Positions 1 to 12,042 of a DNA stretch of 64,000 bases are shown here, one piece after another. The notes beneath the pieces are model-generated. The model made no database searches and was not told the DNA's origin. It worked only from the letters and a program-made list of their open reading frames with translations. Numbering within the stretch: position 1 is the stretch's first letter; each line of letters starts with the position of its first letter. Both the position numbers and the translations under genes were made by a program. Source of the DNA: Montifringilla adamsi (Eukaryota > Chordata > Aves > Passeriformes > Passeridae); the NCBI GenBank assembly GCA_017590115.1, contig JAGGNK010007004.1:9546418-9610417 (forward strand), in the 5' to 3' direction.

Positions 1-2600
1 CAGTTTCTCAGATTTACAGCTGGACATTTCAGCAGCAAAGGGTGTGAGGATGGATCACAGACACTGATAAGGAGATTGAGCTTCATAACCTCTGAGCCAT
101 TCTATGTGATTGCCACCACCCATGAACAAGCACATTTCAACATCTATTTCATTGCCAAATTTCAATTTTCATAAGTGCACTGTTTAAATCTGGTCTGGGT
201 AACATTGAAATATTTGGGTAGTGAAATTCTTTTGTTGTGTAAATGCTTTTCAGGTGTCTTTGCAGTAAAAATGTGACCTTTTCCCAGATATGAGCATAAT
301 GTGAATACAGCTTGAAAAGAAATTTGGTTTTCATCAAAAAGTCACTCCACAAAATTTCATTTTTGGAATAATAAAATTCATTGAGTGTTTTGAAAAGGAA
401 AAATTTAAATAAAAATAACTTATGCCCTTTCTCTACTACCAGCTGTAAAACACTATTTGTTTTGGAATGCTAACATTATTTCTACTTTCTCCCAATTTCT
501 CATTTCTCCTTTTTGTTTTTAGAGAAAATGGAAGAAAGTTGACTTTTTAGTGACTCTTCTTTTAGTAACTCTTCTTTTAGGTTGTTTTTTTTTTAAGAAA
601 ACATATGCCCCAGTAGTTTTTATAAATTTCAATGTATGTTTCCATTTAAAAACTGCAACCAACCAACAACAATAGCAATGAAACACCTGAGTGTCATCCT
701 TTTCCCCCTTCAAATTCCTCTCTTTTTGTTTCCTCTTCTAAATCTGTTCTGCCTCTCTACAAGTGTGGTGAAAACAGATGTTGTGAAATTCCACAGATTC
801 ACAGTATTTGTACATGACAAATGCAACACTTCCCCAAAGGTCTACAAACCCCTTAATTATGTTTATAACTTTGTGTTATTACTTTACATAGCTCAATTCC
901 TTTGATTTTTTTTATCCCTTACTGTCTAAAATAGCTTTTCCTCCTTTTAGTTAGTAGGAACAGATGATTTTCACTATAGAAAAATTTCTGCTTTCATCTT
1001 CTGACTTACCAGAAATCCTAATCAATTTCTTTTGATAAATGCATTATTTACAGTCTTTTATCACATGTGCCAGTTTTAGAGACTTTTTCAGTGTACTCAT
1101 GCTATATAGTTTGAGCCAAATTCTCCTACGGAACAAACAGATGCATTTCTGTTATTTCAGAGGACTGAATTACAGGTTATAATTCATTGTCATATGCACT
1201 AGTGACTGTTAAAGTGAATTTTTCTGCCATAAGATACAGTATCTGACAGCTGATCTCTCTATAATACAGAGTAAAACAGACAAAAAAAAAATCCATTATA
1301 TAAAAAGCTGCTTCTTACCTCATCTTGGAGTCGTGATGTCAAACATAGTTTCATTGCAACCAAAAAAGCAAAAAAGAATAAAAATCCTGGACTTTTTTCC
1401 ATTGTGAATTGGACTTTTTTCTTTCAGAGCCGTCCAAGCATGAAAATTCAAATTTTGACATGAAATGATTGTTAGGGGTGCTGTTTTTTCTGCATTCTCA
1501 GGCAAATACTTTTAACAGGACTCTTGTCTTCCCCAAGGTAAATGAGTGAAGGATAAGGCATGCAGAGCTTGCCTAGGCAGGAGAGATTCCAAAATGCAGA
1601 GTATTTGCTGAAAGCTGTCACTGGAAAGCTGAATAAAACCTCCCTCACTGAATGCCAGGATATCCTGACAGGGCTCCCATCATTTATTCCTCTCTCTGGA
1701 GCTGCTGATAGTACAAAACCAAGGACACTGAACTGTTATGACAGAAGATGATTCTAGGTGAGCATGGATAGGGGGCTGGAATAGCTACTGGGCTTCTTAT
1801 TATTATAGTTATTTAACCAATCTAAGGGAGAGCAAAGGATCTCTGGAAGTTGGCTTATCAGCCCTGATAACAAAAGGATAGGTCACCCCAATGGGGTTCT
1901 GGGAGAAATACAATGGATTTTATCTCAGGAGGCCAAAAGAACCTCTTCCAGATTTGCTTAGCTAGATAAAAAGGGGCATATTTTTCTCCCTTTTTGCTAT
2001 TTTTTTTAAATCATTTTGACTGATTTTCTGGAGCTAAGCAGAGGAAAATTGACTCAACTGTATTACTTGAGTGTGGTTGGGAGAGATGAATATTCAGATT
2101 TGCCAAAAGTCTTTTGATTTTGCCATTTTGATTTTCCAAAACCAAGACTTTTTCTTTCTTCTCAAAGTTTTTCAGCCATTTCTGGTGCTGCTCTTTGCCA
2201 CTGCTCTGGTGGTCAGCCTTGTGCAGGCTTTCTCATGTCTCAAATACCCAATAATGTGGCTCCCTCCAGTTTGTCAGCTTTGCCTGGTCCCCCAGCCTTA
2301 GATTTTTTTCCTGTCATTAGAAGGTGCTCCTTATACAAAGCTGTGCTTCATAACACCCTATCTTTAAATCTGGGTGATTTTCCTAAAGAGCTGAGTGGTG
2401 ATAAACATGCAACATAATGTACAAATCCATCTACTTTTGTTCCATGCTCTAAAAGAACTCTGCAAAATCACTGGGATGGCAGGGCAAGGTGTTTCCTGTG
2501 CACTCATCAAATCCTGTTCCTTTCTCTGTATGATGAGGAAAGTAAATCATTCCTTGTTTATGCAGACATGATAGCAGCCAGGGTTGTGATGGACCTGCTG
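1..2600. other. Unique AT-rich non-coding sequence
   Basis: No gene, repeat family or RNA gene is recognised here. Short open frames occur on both strands but overlap one another and carry no domain. A 63-residue frame around 1560-1751 is open by chance as far as can be seen. The stretch reads as ordinary avian intergenic or intronic DNA. Confidence 0.6.
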
Positions 2601-4600
2601 ACAGTAGGTACGTTCCTTAGAAGGGCTGTTTCTTCTTTCTGAGGTCAAGGAATATTTGCAATGTACAATGTAAAAATTTGCAAATTGTACAATGTGCAAT
2701 CTGGCCTGGAGGAAGGGATGGCTCAGGTTTTACTCCAAAAGCAGAATCCTGGGGGATCTCCTCTTCTGCATGGTGATAGCCCACGGCCGCATCCCATTCT
2801 TTGTGGGAATTTTGGGAGTGCAATTCACCCTCCCAAATCTGCAGAGTGGCTGTCTGGGCAGGATCAGTGCCACCTGGGCAAAGCACATCTGCCTGGTCCC
2901 TGTGTGGGTGCTGGCAGGAGCTGGCAGCTCCTTCAGCAGCTTGGGGTCGGCCGGGTCTCTCGCCCGTTACCGCTTCGGGCAGCACGGTGGTGAAAGGAGC
3001 TGTAAATCAAGCACATCCCTTTCCTGTCCTGTGGGCTGAGATAAAAAGTAACAGCATCAGCTCTCTTGTTATCTGCTCTTCCCTCTTGTATAGGCATTTG
3101 TGTGAAGTAAACTCTTTTTTCCTTTCCTTCCTTTCCCTTCTCATCAGGCCATGGCCTCCTCACTAACTGCTGTGGTGACTGCTTTCCTTGTTCCAGAGGG
3201 ACCAGCCATCCTTTCCTCCTGTTGCTGATGGGCATTTTCCTTATTCCTGAAGGTTACAGACTCTGCCAGGTGCTGAACAACCCTACAACCATGTCTGGCT
3301 TGCTCCTGCCCCCCTTTGGGCAGAAATTCAGACTAAAAGATCACATGGCACCCAGGGTGTGTCCCTGGGGGTGGGAAGGTGCCACCTCCGTGCTTGAAGC
3401 AGCCTGTGCAGGGTGGCAGGGTGTCTGCCAGCCTGCCAGGGAGTGGCCTCCTGAAAGCTGGCATCAGCTTGGCATGGGGAGCCCAGCCAAGCCTCCCTCC
3501 TCAGATTGCCCTGTGCCTCAGCTTCTGGTCACCCTTGTACCTCTGAACATTTTTAGGTTGCAAGCAGCCTGGTGAAAAAGAGCATTAAGAGTCACTGTGC
3601 GTACTTTAATACTGCAAATACCAGGTGCTGGGCCATTCCCTTTTGGATGTCACAGTTTTGCTCTGCTTTGCTATTCAGGGACTGGGTGCTCCTACTTTAG
3701 GTAATTATGAACTAGTTGTCCTTTTGCTTTCTTCATCCACCTGCTGCCTCTCCCCAAGTTACTGCTTCTATTTCTGTGCTGTAAATATCACCTAACCAGA
3801 GAAAATGTGATGGCTCATTTATGTAGATGTTTTTGAAAATATTTGTGCTTATTTCAGCATCACTATGAGGTAGTTGCTCTTTCTCAGAGCCAGGTTCGTG
3901 AGGTCAGTTGATAAGTAACTCAAAATCAGCAGAGATACAGACATAATGGCTGCAGCACTTGCTTTGTTCTACACAGTTTTGATGGCTACTCAACTTCCTG
4001 CATTTTAAAAATTTTTGGTTGAATATTGACCACATAGCCTGCATTGTATTTTGTTCTCCTTAACTTTCAGAATGTGAAGCTCACGCAACCAGAGGTGGCT
4101 GAACTTCACATGATGAGGTCTCAGAGACTCATACAAAGCTCAGCCATCTCACAGTCATATTGCCAAAACACCATTTCAGAGGAAGAAATAAGAAAGACTA
4201 CCTTGAAAGAAAGCACTCATTGCAGCCTGAACATTTGTGAGCTCCACATGATAAAAGCTGATATTGCTTTCCTGGTACATTCTACCCGGCCTGCAGTTCA
4301 GCTCCTCTCCCAGGGGTGCAGCCTATTTAGAGATCTTAGAGTGCCAAGGGTGAGGGCAGTATTGAGCTAAATTTGATATTCTTACATGGTAATTTGGAAG
4401 TAAGCAGAAGAAAATCAATAAATTATTGTTTTTTTACTGTATGTGGCTTCTGTTTTAGAGCCAGTAACAGCAGGAAAACTGTCACAGGGGTGTTTGAATA
4501 CAGTTGGAGGCTCCACATGTCTGAGGGAAGTCACTTTGCTCTTTGTTTGGAAACTGGCTAAAGCACCTTGCAGAGGGGTAGGGAAATATAAAATGTGTTC
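2600..4600. other. Non-coding sequence of moderate GC with overlapping spurious frames
   Basis: At 2617-3235 at least five frames of 100-122 residues are open at once on both strands. This reflects local GC content and few stop codons rather than a gene. No initiation context, domain or splice pattern favours any one frame. A pyrimidine-rich tract lies near 3113-3143. No repeat family was recognised. Confidence 0.5.
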
Positions 4601-4745
4601 ATAAGAAGAAAGCTTCCTGGGGGGGGAGGCTTTGGCTCTGCCGAGAGAAACGTCTGAATGCTAATTGTAGGTGGGAGGAAGGGGGGTACAAACCATCAAG
4701 TTGCCTAGGAGGAGGCTTGGGGAAAGGAGGGGGGAATATTTGGGA
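4600..4745 (+). other. G-rich tract on the plus strand
   Basis: The plus strand carries a G8 run at 4619-4626 and several G3-G6 runs between about 4671 and 4733. The spacing is irregular, so a canonical four-run quadruplex with short loops is not clearly formed. No gene is visible. Confidence 0.5.
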
Positions 4746-4859
4746 AATACTGCCTTTGATTAACACAGACTTAATTGGAACATAACAAAGAGATATAAAC
4801 AAAAAGGGTTTGGCAAGTTAAATCTTTCCAGTGCCATACATCTGAGGAAGGCAACGGTG

Positions 4860-5130
4860 GCCTACAGAGAGCCTGAATGGGCAATGTGGAAAATGCCAGG
4901 GGTGTGTAATTTTATCTGCGGGATTATGACAGCCATCATTTTGAAACACGGTGACTATCAGAACTAATTAATTCTCCAGGCCCAGAGGATGCACTGGGCT
5001 GGAGCTGCAGCTGGTATGCTGAGGAATGCCGCGCACCCGGCTGCGCCAGCGCCTTTATCCATGCTAATGAGGGAGAAGGCACCGACAGCTGATCTAAACC
5101 CCAATGTGCTCACCATGCATACAGCTGATG
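4860..5130. promoter_or_regulatory. Candidate conserved non-coding element
   Basis: This block is not low-complexity and belongs to no repeat seen here. It combines paired TAATT homeodomain-type cores (CTAATTAATTC at about 4964-4974), an octamer-like ATGCTAAT at 5061-5068 and retained CpGs in a GCGC-containing stretch near 5031-5052. This mixture is typical of vertebrate developmental enhancers. No target gene can be named, and the call is inference because no alignment was possible. Confidence 0.3.
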
Positions 5131-5229
5131 GCAATGCAGACTGCCAGGCAAGGGGTGGTCTTAGCCATAGATTAGATCCTCATAGTGGCCTCTTCAGCTT
5201 TCTTTCCCTTCTGGGTTTTGTGGTTTTTG

Positions 5230-5258
5230 TTTTTTTTTTTTTTTTTTTTTTTTTTTTT
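5230..5258 (+). repeat. Poly-T homopolymer (T29)
   Basis: Twenty-nine consecutive T on the plus strand. No retrocopy or target-site duplication was recognised beside it, so it is annotated only as a homopolymer. Confidence 0.95.
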
Positions 5259-6550
5259 GGTGTCCTCAAAAGAGTCTTTCAGCTGGTGAAATTGTAAACA
5301 AAAGGGATTCTAGCTGAAGCCGTGGCGAGAGGGCTTTGCTAGGGAGCCATGAGGAGAGCGGTGTGTGTCGTGCTAACTTGGACTTTGATATTTACCACAA
5401 ATTTTCAGGGCTGGCTTGGGCTGGGGAGCTGTAATGCTGAGCTTAGAATCAGTATCGTGCCCTAAAACTGAGCTACCACAAAATCAGGGCTGCTCACAGG
5501 TACCTCTGCTACCCTTTCATGTTATCTGTAATTGCATGTTGCTTTAAAAAGTGGAAGTCATTCTCAAGGAATGGGAAAAGTCCCAGGTCATGTAGGTTCT
5601 GTAGGATACAGGAGTTATTGATAAGTCTCCAATTTCTTGGAAGTGTTCTCCATGTACAGCTGTGACACAGATGTACAAGAGGATGAATCTACAGGGTTCC
5701 TGGGCAGCAGTGCCATGGGGCAGGAGAAAGACTTAGTAACCTGGATCTGGAAGTGCAGGTGGTTTACAGGAATATTAAAGTCATCTTTGTGTCCCTGTCT
5801 CTGCTTTCCATCTACTGCCTTGTCATTCTTGATAGACCATGCACAGACTCTGATCCCGTGTTGCTGCCAGCCAGTGGTATGATCAGTGGATGAGGTACAA
5901 AAATCTCGATTTTCTTTGAACACTGTGGCTTTTGCTGGTGGAATTACATGCTTGAGAATCATTAAATTTCACGTTTAATGGAGTTTAAATAGAGCATGTA
6001 TTCCTTGCCGAGATTTGAAATAAAATTAATTGCAATTCTTAACTGCTGGGTAAATACACTAAAATAAATTTGTGGTTTGGGTTAACATCAGGGTGTGTAA
6101 TGCCAGCATGTAAGGAACTTCAGCTTTAAGATGTGACCAAAGAATATTGGAAGCTAGGAACCAATAATGGGCTTTCAAAGCTGGCTCAAATGGATCTTCT
6201 CAAGCAAACTTATTTTGCAGTGTATAAACATGCAGGAAGGATGGTGGTTTTTTTGGTATGTCTTCTACTACAGTTCTGCTAAGGTTGCAGTATGTAAAGG
6301 AAACATATTAGGAAAACCCTGAGATTCCAGGATTTGGGATGGGTAGAGGGATGTACAGCATGGATTTCTGGTGCTGTAAATGTTACATTGATTTTTCTAA
6401 CCCTGTGGTAGAGAAGCAGGACAGAGAGTGGCACATACATTTCAGATCTTAGCAGGTAGCTGTGGTAGGACTGGGGATGTTTGGGAAATCCAGGCACCAT
6501 AAGTTAAGGGATTTTGTGGAGCTGAGGAAGGAGCAGAGGCTGTGGTTTTC
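5259..6550. other. Unique non-coding sequence
   Basis: No gene or repeat family was recognised. A 115-residue minus-strand frame (5615-5962) and an 81-residue plus-strand frame cover the same bases, which argues that neither is coding. Confidence 0.5.
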
Positions 6551-6614
6551 CTGCAATGTAACTGCAATGTAATAAATGTTTACTGCAATGTAATAAATGT
6601 TTACTGCAATGTAA
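6551..6614 (+). repeat. Short tandem repeat, 21-bp unit
   Basis: Two full 21-bp units (6561-6581 and 6582-6602), each starting ACTGCAATGTAATAAATG, are flanked by partial units: 10 bases at 6551-6560 and 12 bases at 6603-6614. The full units are identical, suggesting recent slippage or local duplication. No function is apparent. Confidence 0.9.
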
Positions 6615-7439
6615 ACCTGACGACTTCCTTCCTCACACTAGATAATGCAGAGAGCTTGCTTTCATTTTAGCCTATGTAGAACTTGTCTGGTCTCACAGTT
6701 GTATTTTTGTTTTGTCTAGTCAGACTTAAAGCTAGATTAATATAGTTAATAATTCACTACAAATGAAACTGAATTGCAGATATTGATATGGAGCAATCAA
6801 CCCTTGCTCAGCTTTTTATTTTTCTTTTTCTCTCCTTTTTAAATGCAGCCTTTATAGCATTATCCAAATTTACTTGTTTGCGGCTATAGAGATTGATTTC
6901 AGCCAATTATCTTGTCTAGGAAAAGCCATCCTCAAATCTGATTGAGAAAGCAAATTGTGCAGAAAACAATGTGACATGATTCCCACAAATAGAACAGTAA
7001 CACAATGTTATTTTTCGTTGTCTTCCTCCTCATGTTGTGTAAACTTGCTGTGGCTTACATCAAGTTACAGGGCTGTGTGATGTGCTGTGCTAGCTGGGTG
7101 ACTCAGAGTGGGAATGCAGAACGGGAATCCCTAGGCCAAGGCCGGCCACAGGGACATCTGGCATTGCTGGGCAGAGCCAAGCGTGGTGTTCCTGGCGTGG
7201 GGTAGGGGGCTGCAGGCCCAGCAGGTCCAGCAGACACAGCTGGACTGGGGAGAAGGAAGCTCAGGCTCTGGGTTTGGCTCTGTTATTAAAAGATGTGGAT
7301 AAGCCACTCTCCCTTCCGCCTTGGCCGTGCCTTCTCTCCTTTCTGCCTCTCGATAGTTTGCCTGTGTCAGCGCCTCCAAAGGGGACACCAGAGGCGAGGA
7401 TGGCTCCTGGCGAGCAAATCTCCACCAGCATCCTCCGCC
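6615..7439. other. Unique non-coding sequence rising in GC
   Basis: No gene or transposon was recognised. GC content climbs from about 7100 towards the CpG-rich block downstream. Open frames in several registers at 7130-7530 overlap on both strands and are treated as spurious. Confidence 0.45.
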
Positions 7440-7690
7440 CCACTCCAGGTCAGTGCGCTGGACTATGGAATGCTCCTGGATGGAGGGGACCCCGAGCATG
7501 ACCCCGTGCGGGACCCTCGGCGGGGCCACCGGAGGGCAGCAGAGCCCAAGGCACCGCTCCGAGCCCCCGAGCCGCGGGAGCCGCGCCGGGAAGCGGCTCC
7601 AAGAGCCCCGCGAGCCCCGCCGCGGGAGCGGAGCGGGAACGCGCTTGCAAGACTGGGGTGGTTTCCCAAAATTGGTCTGAGAGCACGTGG
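7440..7690. promoter_or_regulatory. Small CpG-rich block, candidate CpG island
   Basis: The core at about 7500-7645 has more than 20 CpG dinucleotides in about 145 bp and is visibly far richer in G+C than anything around it. It contains a perfect 8-bp stem (GGAGCCGC at 7577-7584 with GCGGCTCC at 7593-7600). Several frames are open on both strands because stop codons are rare in such DNA. A donor-like CAG/GTCAGT occurs near 7449, which fits a non-coding first exon but is weak alone. It could be an orphan CpG island with enhancer or lncRNA-promoter activity, or a GC-rich minisatellite-like patch. It ends abruptly at an AT-rich tract. Confidence 0.45.
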
Positions 7691-7734
7691 GGATAGAGAA
7701 ATATACAAAAGAAATAGGGATTAAAATGTGTGAT

Positions 7735-7935
7735 GCGTAGTAAGCATATAGAAAACAAATCAGTGAAAGGAAAATATAAAATGAAATATGTAAAATATAG
7801 ATATTATTATAAAAATATATAAAAACATAAGAGACAAATACATAAAATATATTAAATAAATACTTAAATGTATAAAATTAACATAAATATATAATACATC
7901 TATAAAATAAACAGAAATCATATAGAAATACAATT
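7735..7935. repeat. AT-rich low-complexity tract
   Basis: About 200 bp composed almost entirely of A and T, with loosely repeated ATAAAATATA-like words and only scattered G or C. It resembles degenerate slippage-derived sequence. Confidence 0.8.
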
Positions 7936-7969
7936 ATGTCAATATCAAAATGATGCATGTTTGCACGTT

Positions 7970-8028
7970 ATACACACACACACATATATATCTATATATA
8001 TATACACACACATATATATATATATATT
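7970..8028 (+). repeat. Compound CA/TA microsatellite
   Basis: Alternating runs of (CA)n and (TA)n, interrupted once by TCTATA, make a compound dinucleotide repeat of about 59 bp. It directly extends the AT-rich tract and is likely polymorphic. Confidence 0.92.
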
Positions 8029-8029
8029 T

Positions 8030-9430
8030 GGAAACAGTCATCTGTTGCAAAGAGTACAAAGTAGAGAGGTAGAAGAGAGAGGTTACAGTCAGACACCTGC
8101 ACAAACATATCCTGCATCTCAGAAAATGAGCAGCCAGGGAACTATTCACATTCCCCTGACTCACACAAAGTTATATATACACTATGAGTCAGAAATTTGA
8201 ATGATTTCAAATACATGGGTGCATCTACTGAAGATTAATCCAAAAGATTCTGCTTTGTTGAAGACTAAACTATGTTACGAAGTTAACTGTTTGGTGTGGG
8301 GTTTTGTTTGTTTGTTTTATGGTGATAAAGTAAACAAGGATTCTTTCCAGTTCTAAACAAAAGCTATGCTAAAAGGACTATACTTTGTGGTAAACACACT
8401 GGAAAGTCTAAATAAACAGAAAAACATAGAGGCAGTGTTACTGGCAATGAGATTAGGTTGAGAACATGCAGAAAACCTCTTCAAAGGCTCACCTATGTGT
8501 AGCAAGGCTCTTTACAGGAGGCACTTTGAAAGGACTCTGCAAAGTCCTCACCTACAAACAGATAAGTTTTGGATATGTCTAATGTAAAACAAAAGAGCTA
8601 CAAGTTTAAAAGCTTTGATGAAGAAGTCAAGTATTTAGAGCTAAGGACTAGAGTCCAGATGTCCTCCCCAGTGCTGTCATGCACTTTAGCAGTTAGACAA
8701 TATCATGAAGTAGTCCTCTGAAGAGTAAAAAGCAGTAGAAAATAAAAAGGTTATGTAGGGTTTATAAAATAGAAACTTTCTACTTTGTTTTTGAGTGCTT
8801 GTCATATTTTCAAATTTAATTTTTTTTTTAAATTTCTGTGGCTTTTATGTGGTTGTTGTTTGGTTGGTCAGGGTTTAAAAAAAGGTTTTTGGAAATGTTA
8901 TCAACTAAAATATTAAAAAAAAAAAAAAAAAAAGAGAAAAACAAACCCACCTGTAAATAAAGTTTCAATGCAGTTATTTCAAATCCACCCAGGTGATTAG
9001 CTACAGTAACAACACTGATGATGGGAAGCTCTAAGGAGGGATAATTTACATCTTTGGGCCCAGTACCAACACTGGTATTTTCAAATGCATCTCTTCCTGG
9101 TCCTGCCAGATACTCTTCCAAGACTCTCATCCAGCAGTATCTCTCTCTTTCTGTGATTGCAGAGTGTATTTTAATATCAATTAACATGAGTAATGAAAGC
9201 AGTGTAAAGGCATATCATTTCACATTCACAACTTTCTATTAGCATACTCTTTTTGCCCATCATCATCAATGACACTGAACCAACCAGAACCCCAAAGTCC
9301 CTGTATGTGTCCATACATGACAAATGCTGGCTGGCTGCCCACAGTTTTTTAGGGATAAGGAATGGCACTGTAGGACAGTGAAATTTAAACTTCAAGTTAT
9401 TGTTTTTTTGGGATTTTTGTGGGGGATATT
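8030..9430. other. Unique AT-rich non-coding sequence with A19 run
   Basis: No gene recognised. An A19 homopolymer lies at 8915-8933. Frames on both strands at 8828-9242 overlap and look spurious. Confidence 0.5.
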
Positions 9431-9468
9431 TTGTTGTTGTTTGTTTGTTTGTTTGTTTGTTTGTTTTT
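9431..9468 (+). repeat. (GTTT)n microsatellite
   Basis: Begins as TTG triplets and continues as about six GTTT units. A simple tetranucleotide repeat. Confidence 0.9.
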
Positions 9469-12014
9469 CAATTCTGACCCGCAGCTGTGAAATTATATAA
9501 AAACGTCAGGAATCAGTTGGGAAAATTACTTTATTGATCTCCTGGGGGGAAGCAAGCTCTACTTCCTAGAAGAAAACCAAACAAATAATTAAAAATACGA
9601 CTTGATTATTTTAATGACAGAGATTATCTTCATTCTTCCTCTGACTCTAGTTTCCATGAAAAATATAGAAAGATCTGGAAGGATCTGGAGAATGAAAATG
9701 GAGATATTAGAACATTAGGAAGTGATAAATGTCTGTGTGGAGTAGGTAGAAAGCTAAAAAGGGATAAAATGAATAGAGGTATTATGATGTGTGTAGAAAT
9801 CTTTAATAGGATTTTCTTATTCTACAGTAAGAAATTTTTTGAAAGAATTGCCTTTATAAAAAACCACGACCAACAACAAAAAAAGCTGTTTCTTTGTAAA
9901 TAAGAGGTGAAAGAGCGTTCAGCCATTTCTGCTAATGCAACTTCTCTCTTCCTTACTGTGTAATTGTAGATAGGTAACTCTTCAATTTTTAGAAGTCTGT
10001 CATTGAAAATTGTTTCACAGACTTCCTATGCAGCGTTTAGCTAGAATGTATAAGAAGTAAACTATTTTTTCTTGTAGAAAGTATTTGGAATAACTTTTTT
10101 GGTTAAAAAAATTTACTGAAGGAAAAACATAAATGTTCACTTTTTTTGCCTCAGTTGCTGGATAAAACATCTGTGGTGCACTGGACTCCTCAAAGATGTA
10201 GCAGCTCATCTCAAACTTTGTTGAGGAGCAATTCAATTGCCTAAACACTGGCATCTAGTGCTGCTTTAGGTGTCTTTGGTACTAGTGAGTGCTGTGGCTT
10301 CCTGGAGTAGTATCTGGCAGTCACATGGGATAGCAGGAGGCCTCTAAAACAGTCATAGGCAACTAAAACACATCCTGTGGGTATAAGGATTCCAAGGAAC
10401 TAGAAACCTGAAAGCATCAACAGCTGCAGAGTTAGTGTGGCTATTGAGGGCTGGGTGTAGGATGACCACACATTTCTCCTTTCCAAGTCCCATCAGGCAA
10501 ACATCTATAGAATCACAGTTTTTAAGTTGCAGATTTCCCTCTTTCTTACTTGTGAATCCAGAAGTCAGGAAGCAGTGGCTGCCTGGAGGTTCTGAGAACT
10601 GCAGTGCATGGGACCAGTGTTCTGAGGGGAAATCAAGCTCATTCCTTGAATCAATACCTTCCTTCATAAAAGGTTTTTTTTTTTCAATCCAGGATTTTTG
10701 TTGAGAAATCAATATAACAGCAGTCACAATTTGTTGTTTATCTGATGTAGGCTGCAATCAGAGGGTAGAGTAGATACTCACCTGTTCCCATCAACCACTG
10801 CTGAGTATTTCAAGAGGTGCTATGAAGCAAGTTTTCTGTCTAAGATCCAGCTCTCACTGGCTTGGCACTCTCAGCTGCTGACTAGTTTTCCAAAAGAACT
10901 CAGTTCTCATTGTGACTATTATGACCAGATTTTCAAAAGATTTCAACAGACTGAGTGCTGAGCTCCTTTGAAAATATCCTAATAATTATTTAGGTGAGTA
11001 AATAGCATCTGACTCTGGTTCTAAAAGCTGATTCTTTCTGGAAAGTCTAACCACTCAGTGGTGTATATTATGAATTTTTCATGTTCCCTGTATGTGATTT
11101 GCTTTTATATATTTTCAGCATTTGAGCTCTTGTAGATGCAGAATTTCTGCAAAACTAGAAGAGTAGAGCAGCCATAGATTGCACTAGGGTGCAATAATTC
11201 AGGATCAATGAAATGCAGCCTTCCTATTGATGGGTTGATCACATTAAAACTTGAATGCTGTTATTGAGCAAAGTTTCCTGAGTTGCTGATAAGTAGCAAG
11301 AGAAGATATGGTAGAAGAGTGAGGGTGAATTCTTCACTCAGTGTTAATAGACAAAGTCTAGGGTGAAAAGAGACAGTGCTGATGGCAGTCTTGCCTCCAA
11401 GGATGACAGCACTGGGGACAGCAGTGAAGCTTTTTAACACTGCCTCCATTACAAAGTTGGATTTAACTAATTCCTGTCACAGTGCTTAAGAGGCAAAATG
11501 CCCAAATTTGTGTTCTTGGCAAAACCCCTGAGTGAACACGTTATTTGAATTTAACCCTTGAGATATGTCAGAGTGCAAGAACATAGCAACATGCCATGTA
11601 AAATCAAAGACGCATTTGATGTTCTCTTCTTGGGAGTGCTCAGTACTGAAGGTCGAGCAAAAGAGTATAAGAAACAGGCCAAATGCAGAATAATGCTCTC
11701 GAAGTACTTTTTCAGGATTCTGCCTCTAACAAGATATTTTTATCTGGTTTATATCCTTTTTTTTACCTCCATGGCCTCTTCTGGCCATGACTTCCACAGT
11801 GTAGTTGCACTCTATGTGAAAAAGCTCATCTCTTATTTCAAACCTTTTGTCAGATGCTGAGGTGTGAGATATAGCTAATACTCTATGACTTTGTGAAATT
11901 GTACCATCCCTCCAAACTCTGCCCCTATTAGTTTTTTTTTTTCAGGCACAAGTGCTATGTTTGATGTAGTTTCCCCTCATACGTGAATCTCCCTGGATCT
12001 CTGACCTCAGTTTT
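9469..12014. other. Unique non-coding sequence
   Basis: No gene, repeat family or RNA gene recognised. The longest frame, 134 residues on the minus strand at 10353-10757, overlaps an 89-residue plus-strand frame and shows no domain. Confidence 0.5.
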
Positions 12015-12042
12015 CTCTGAGCTAAAACCTCTGAGCTAAAAC
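12015..12042 (+). repeat. 14-bp perfect tandem duplication
   Basis: CTCTGAGCTAAAAC occurs twice head to tail (12015-12028 and 12029-12042). Too short for inference beyond replication slippage. Confidence 0.9.

Noticed and set aside
2617..3235. Cluster of 100-122 residue open frames on both strands
   Set aside because: Five frames are open over the same bases, with no domain, start context or splice pattern; this is an effect of local composition.
3855..3885. let-7-like word TGAGGTAGTTG
   Set aside because: Only the first ten or so bases match and no complementary arm lies within hairpin distance.
7131..7758. Open frames of 75-143 residues in and around the CpG-rich block
   Set aside because: Frames on both strands are rich in Arg, Pro, Gly and Ala because of GC-rich DNA and lack stops for that reason.
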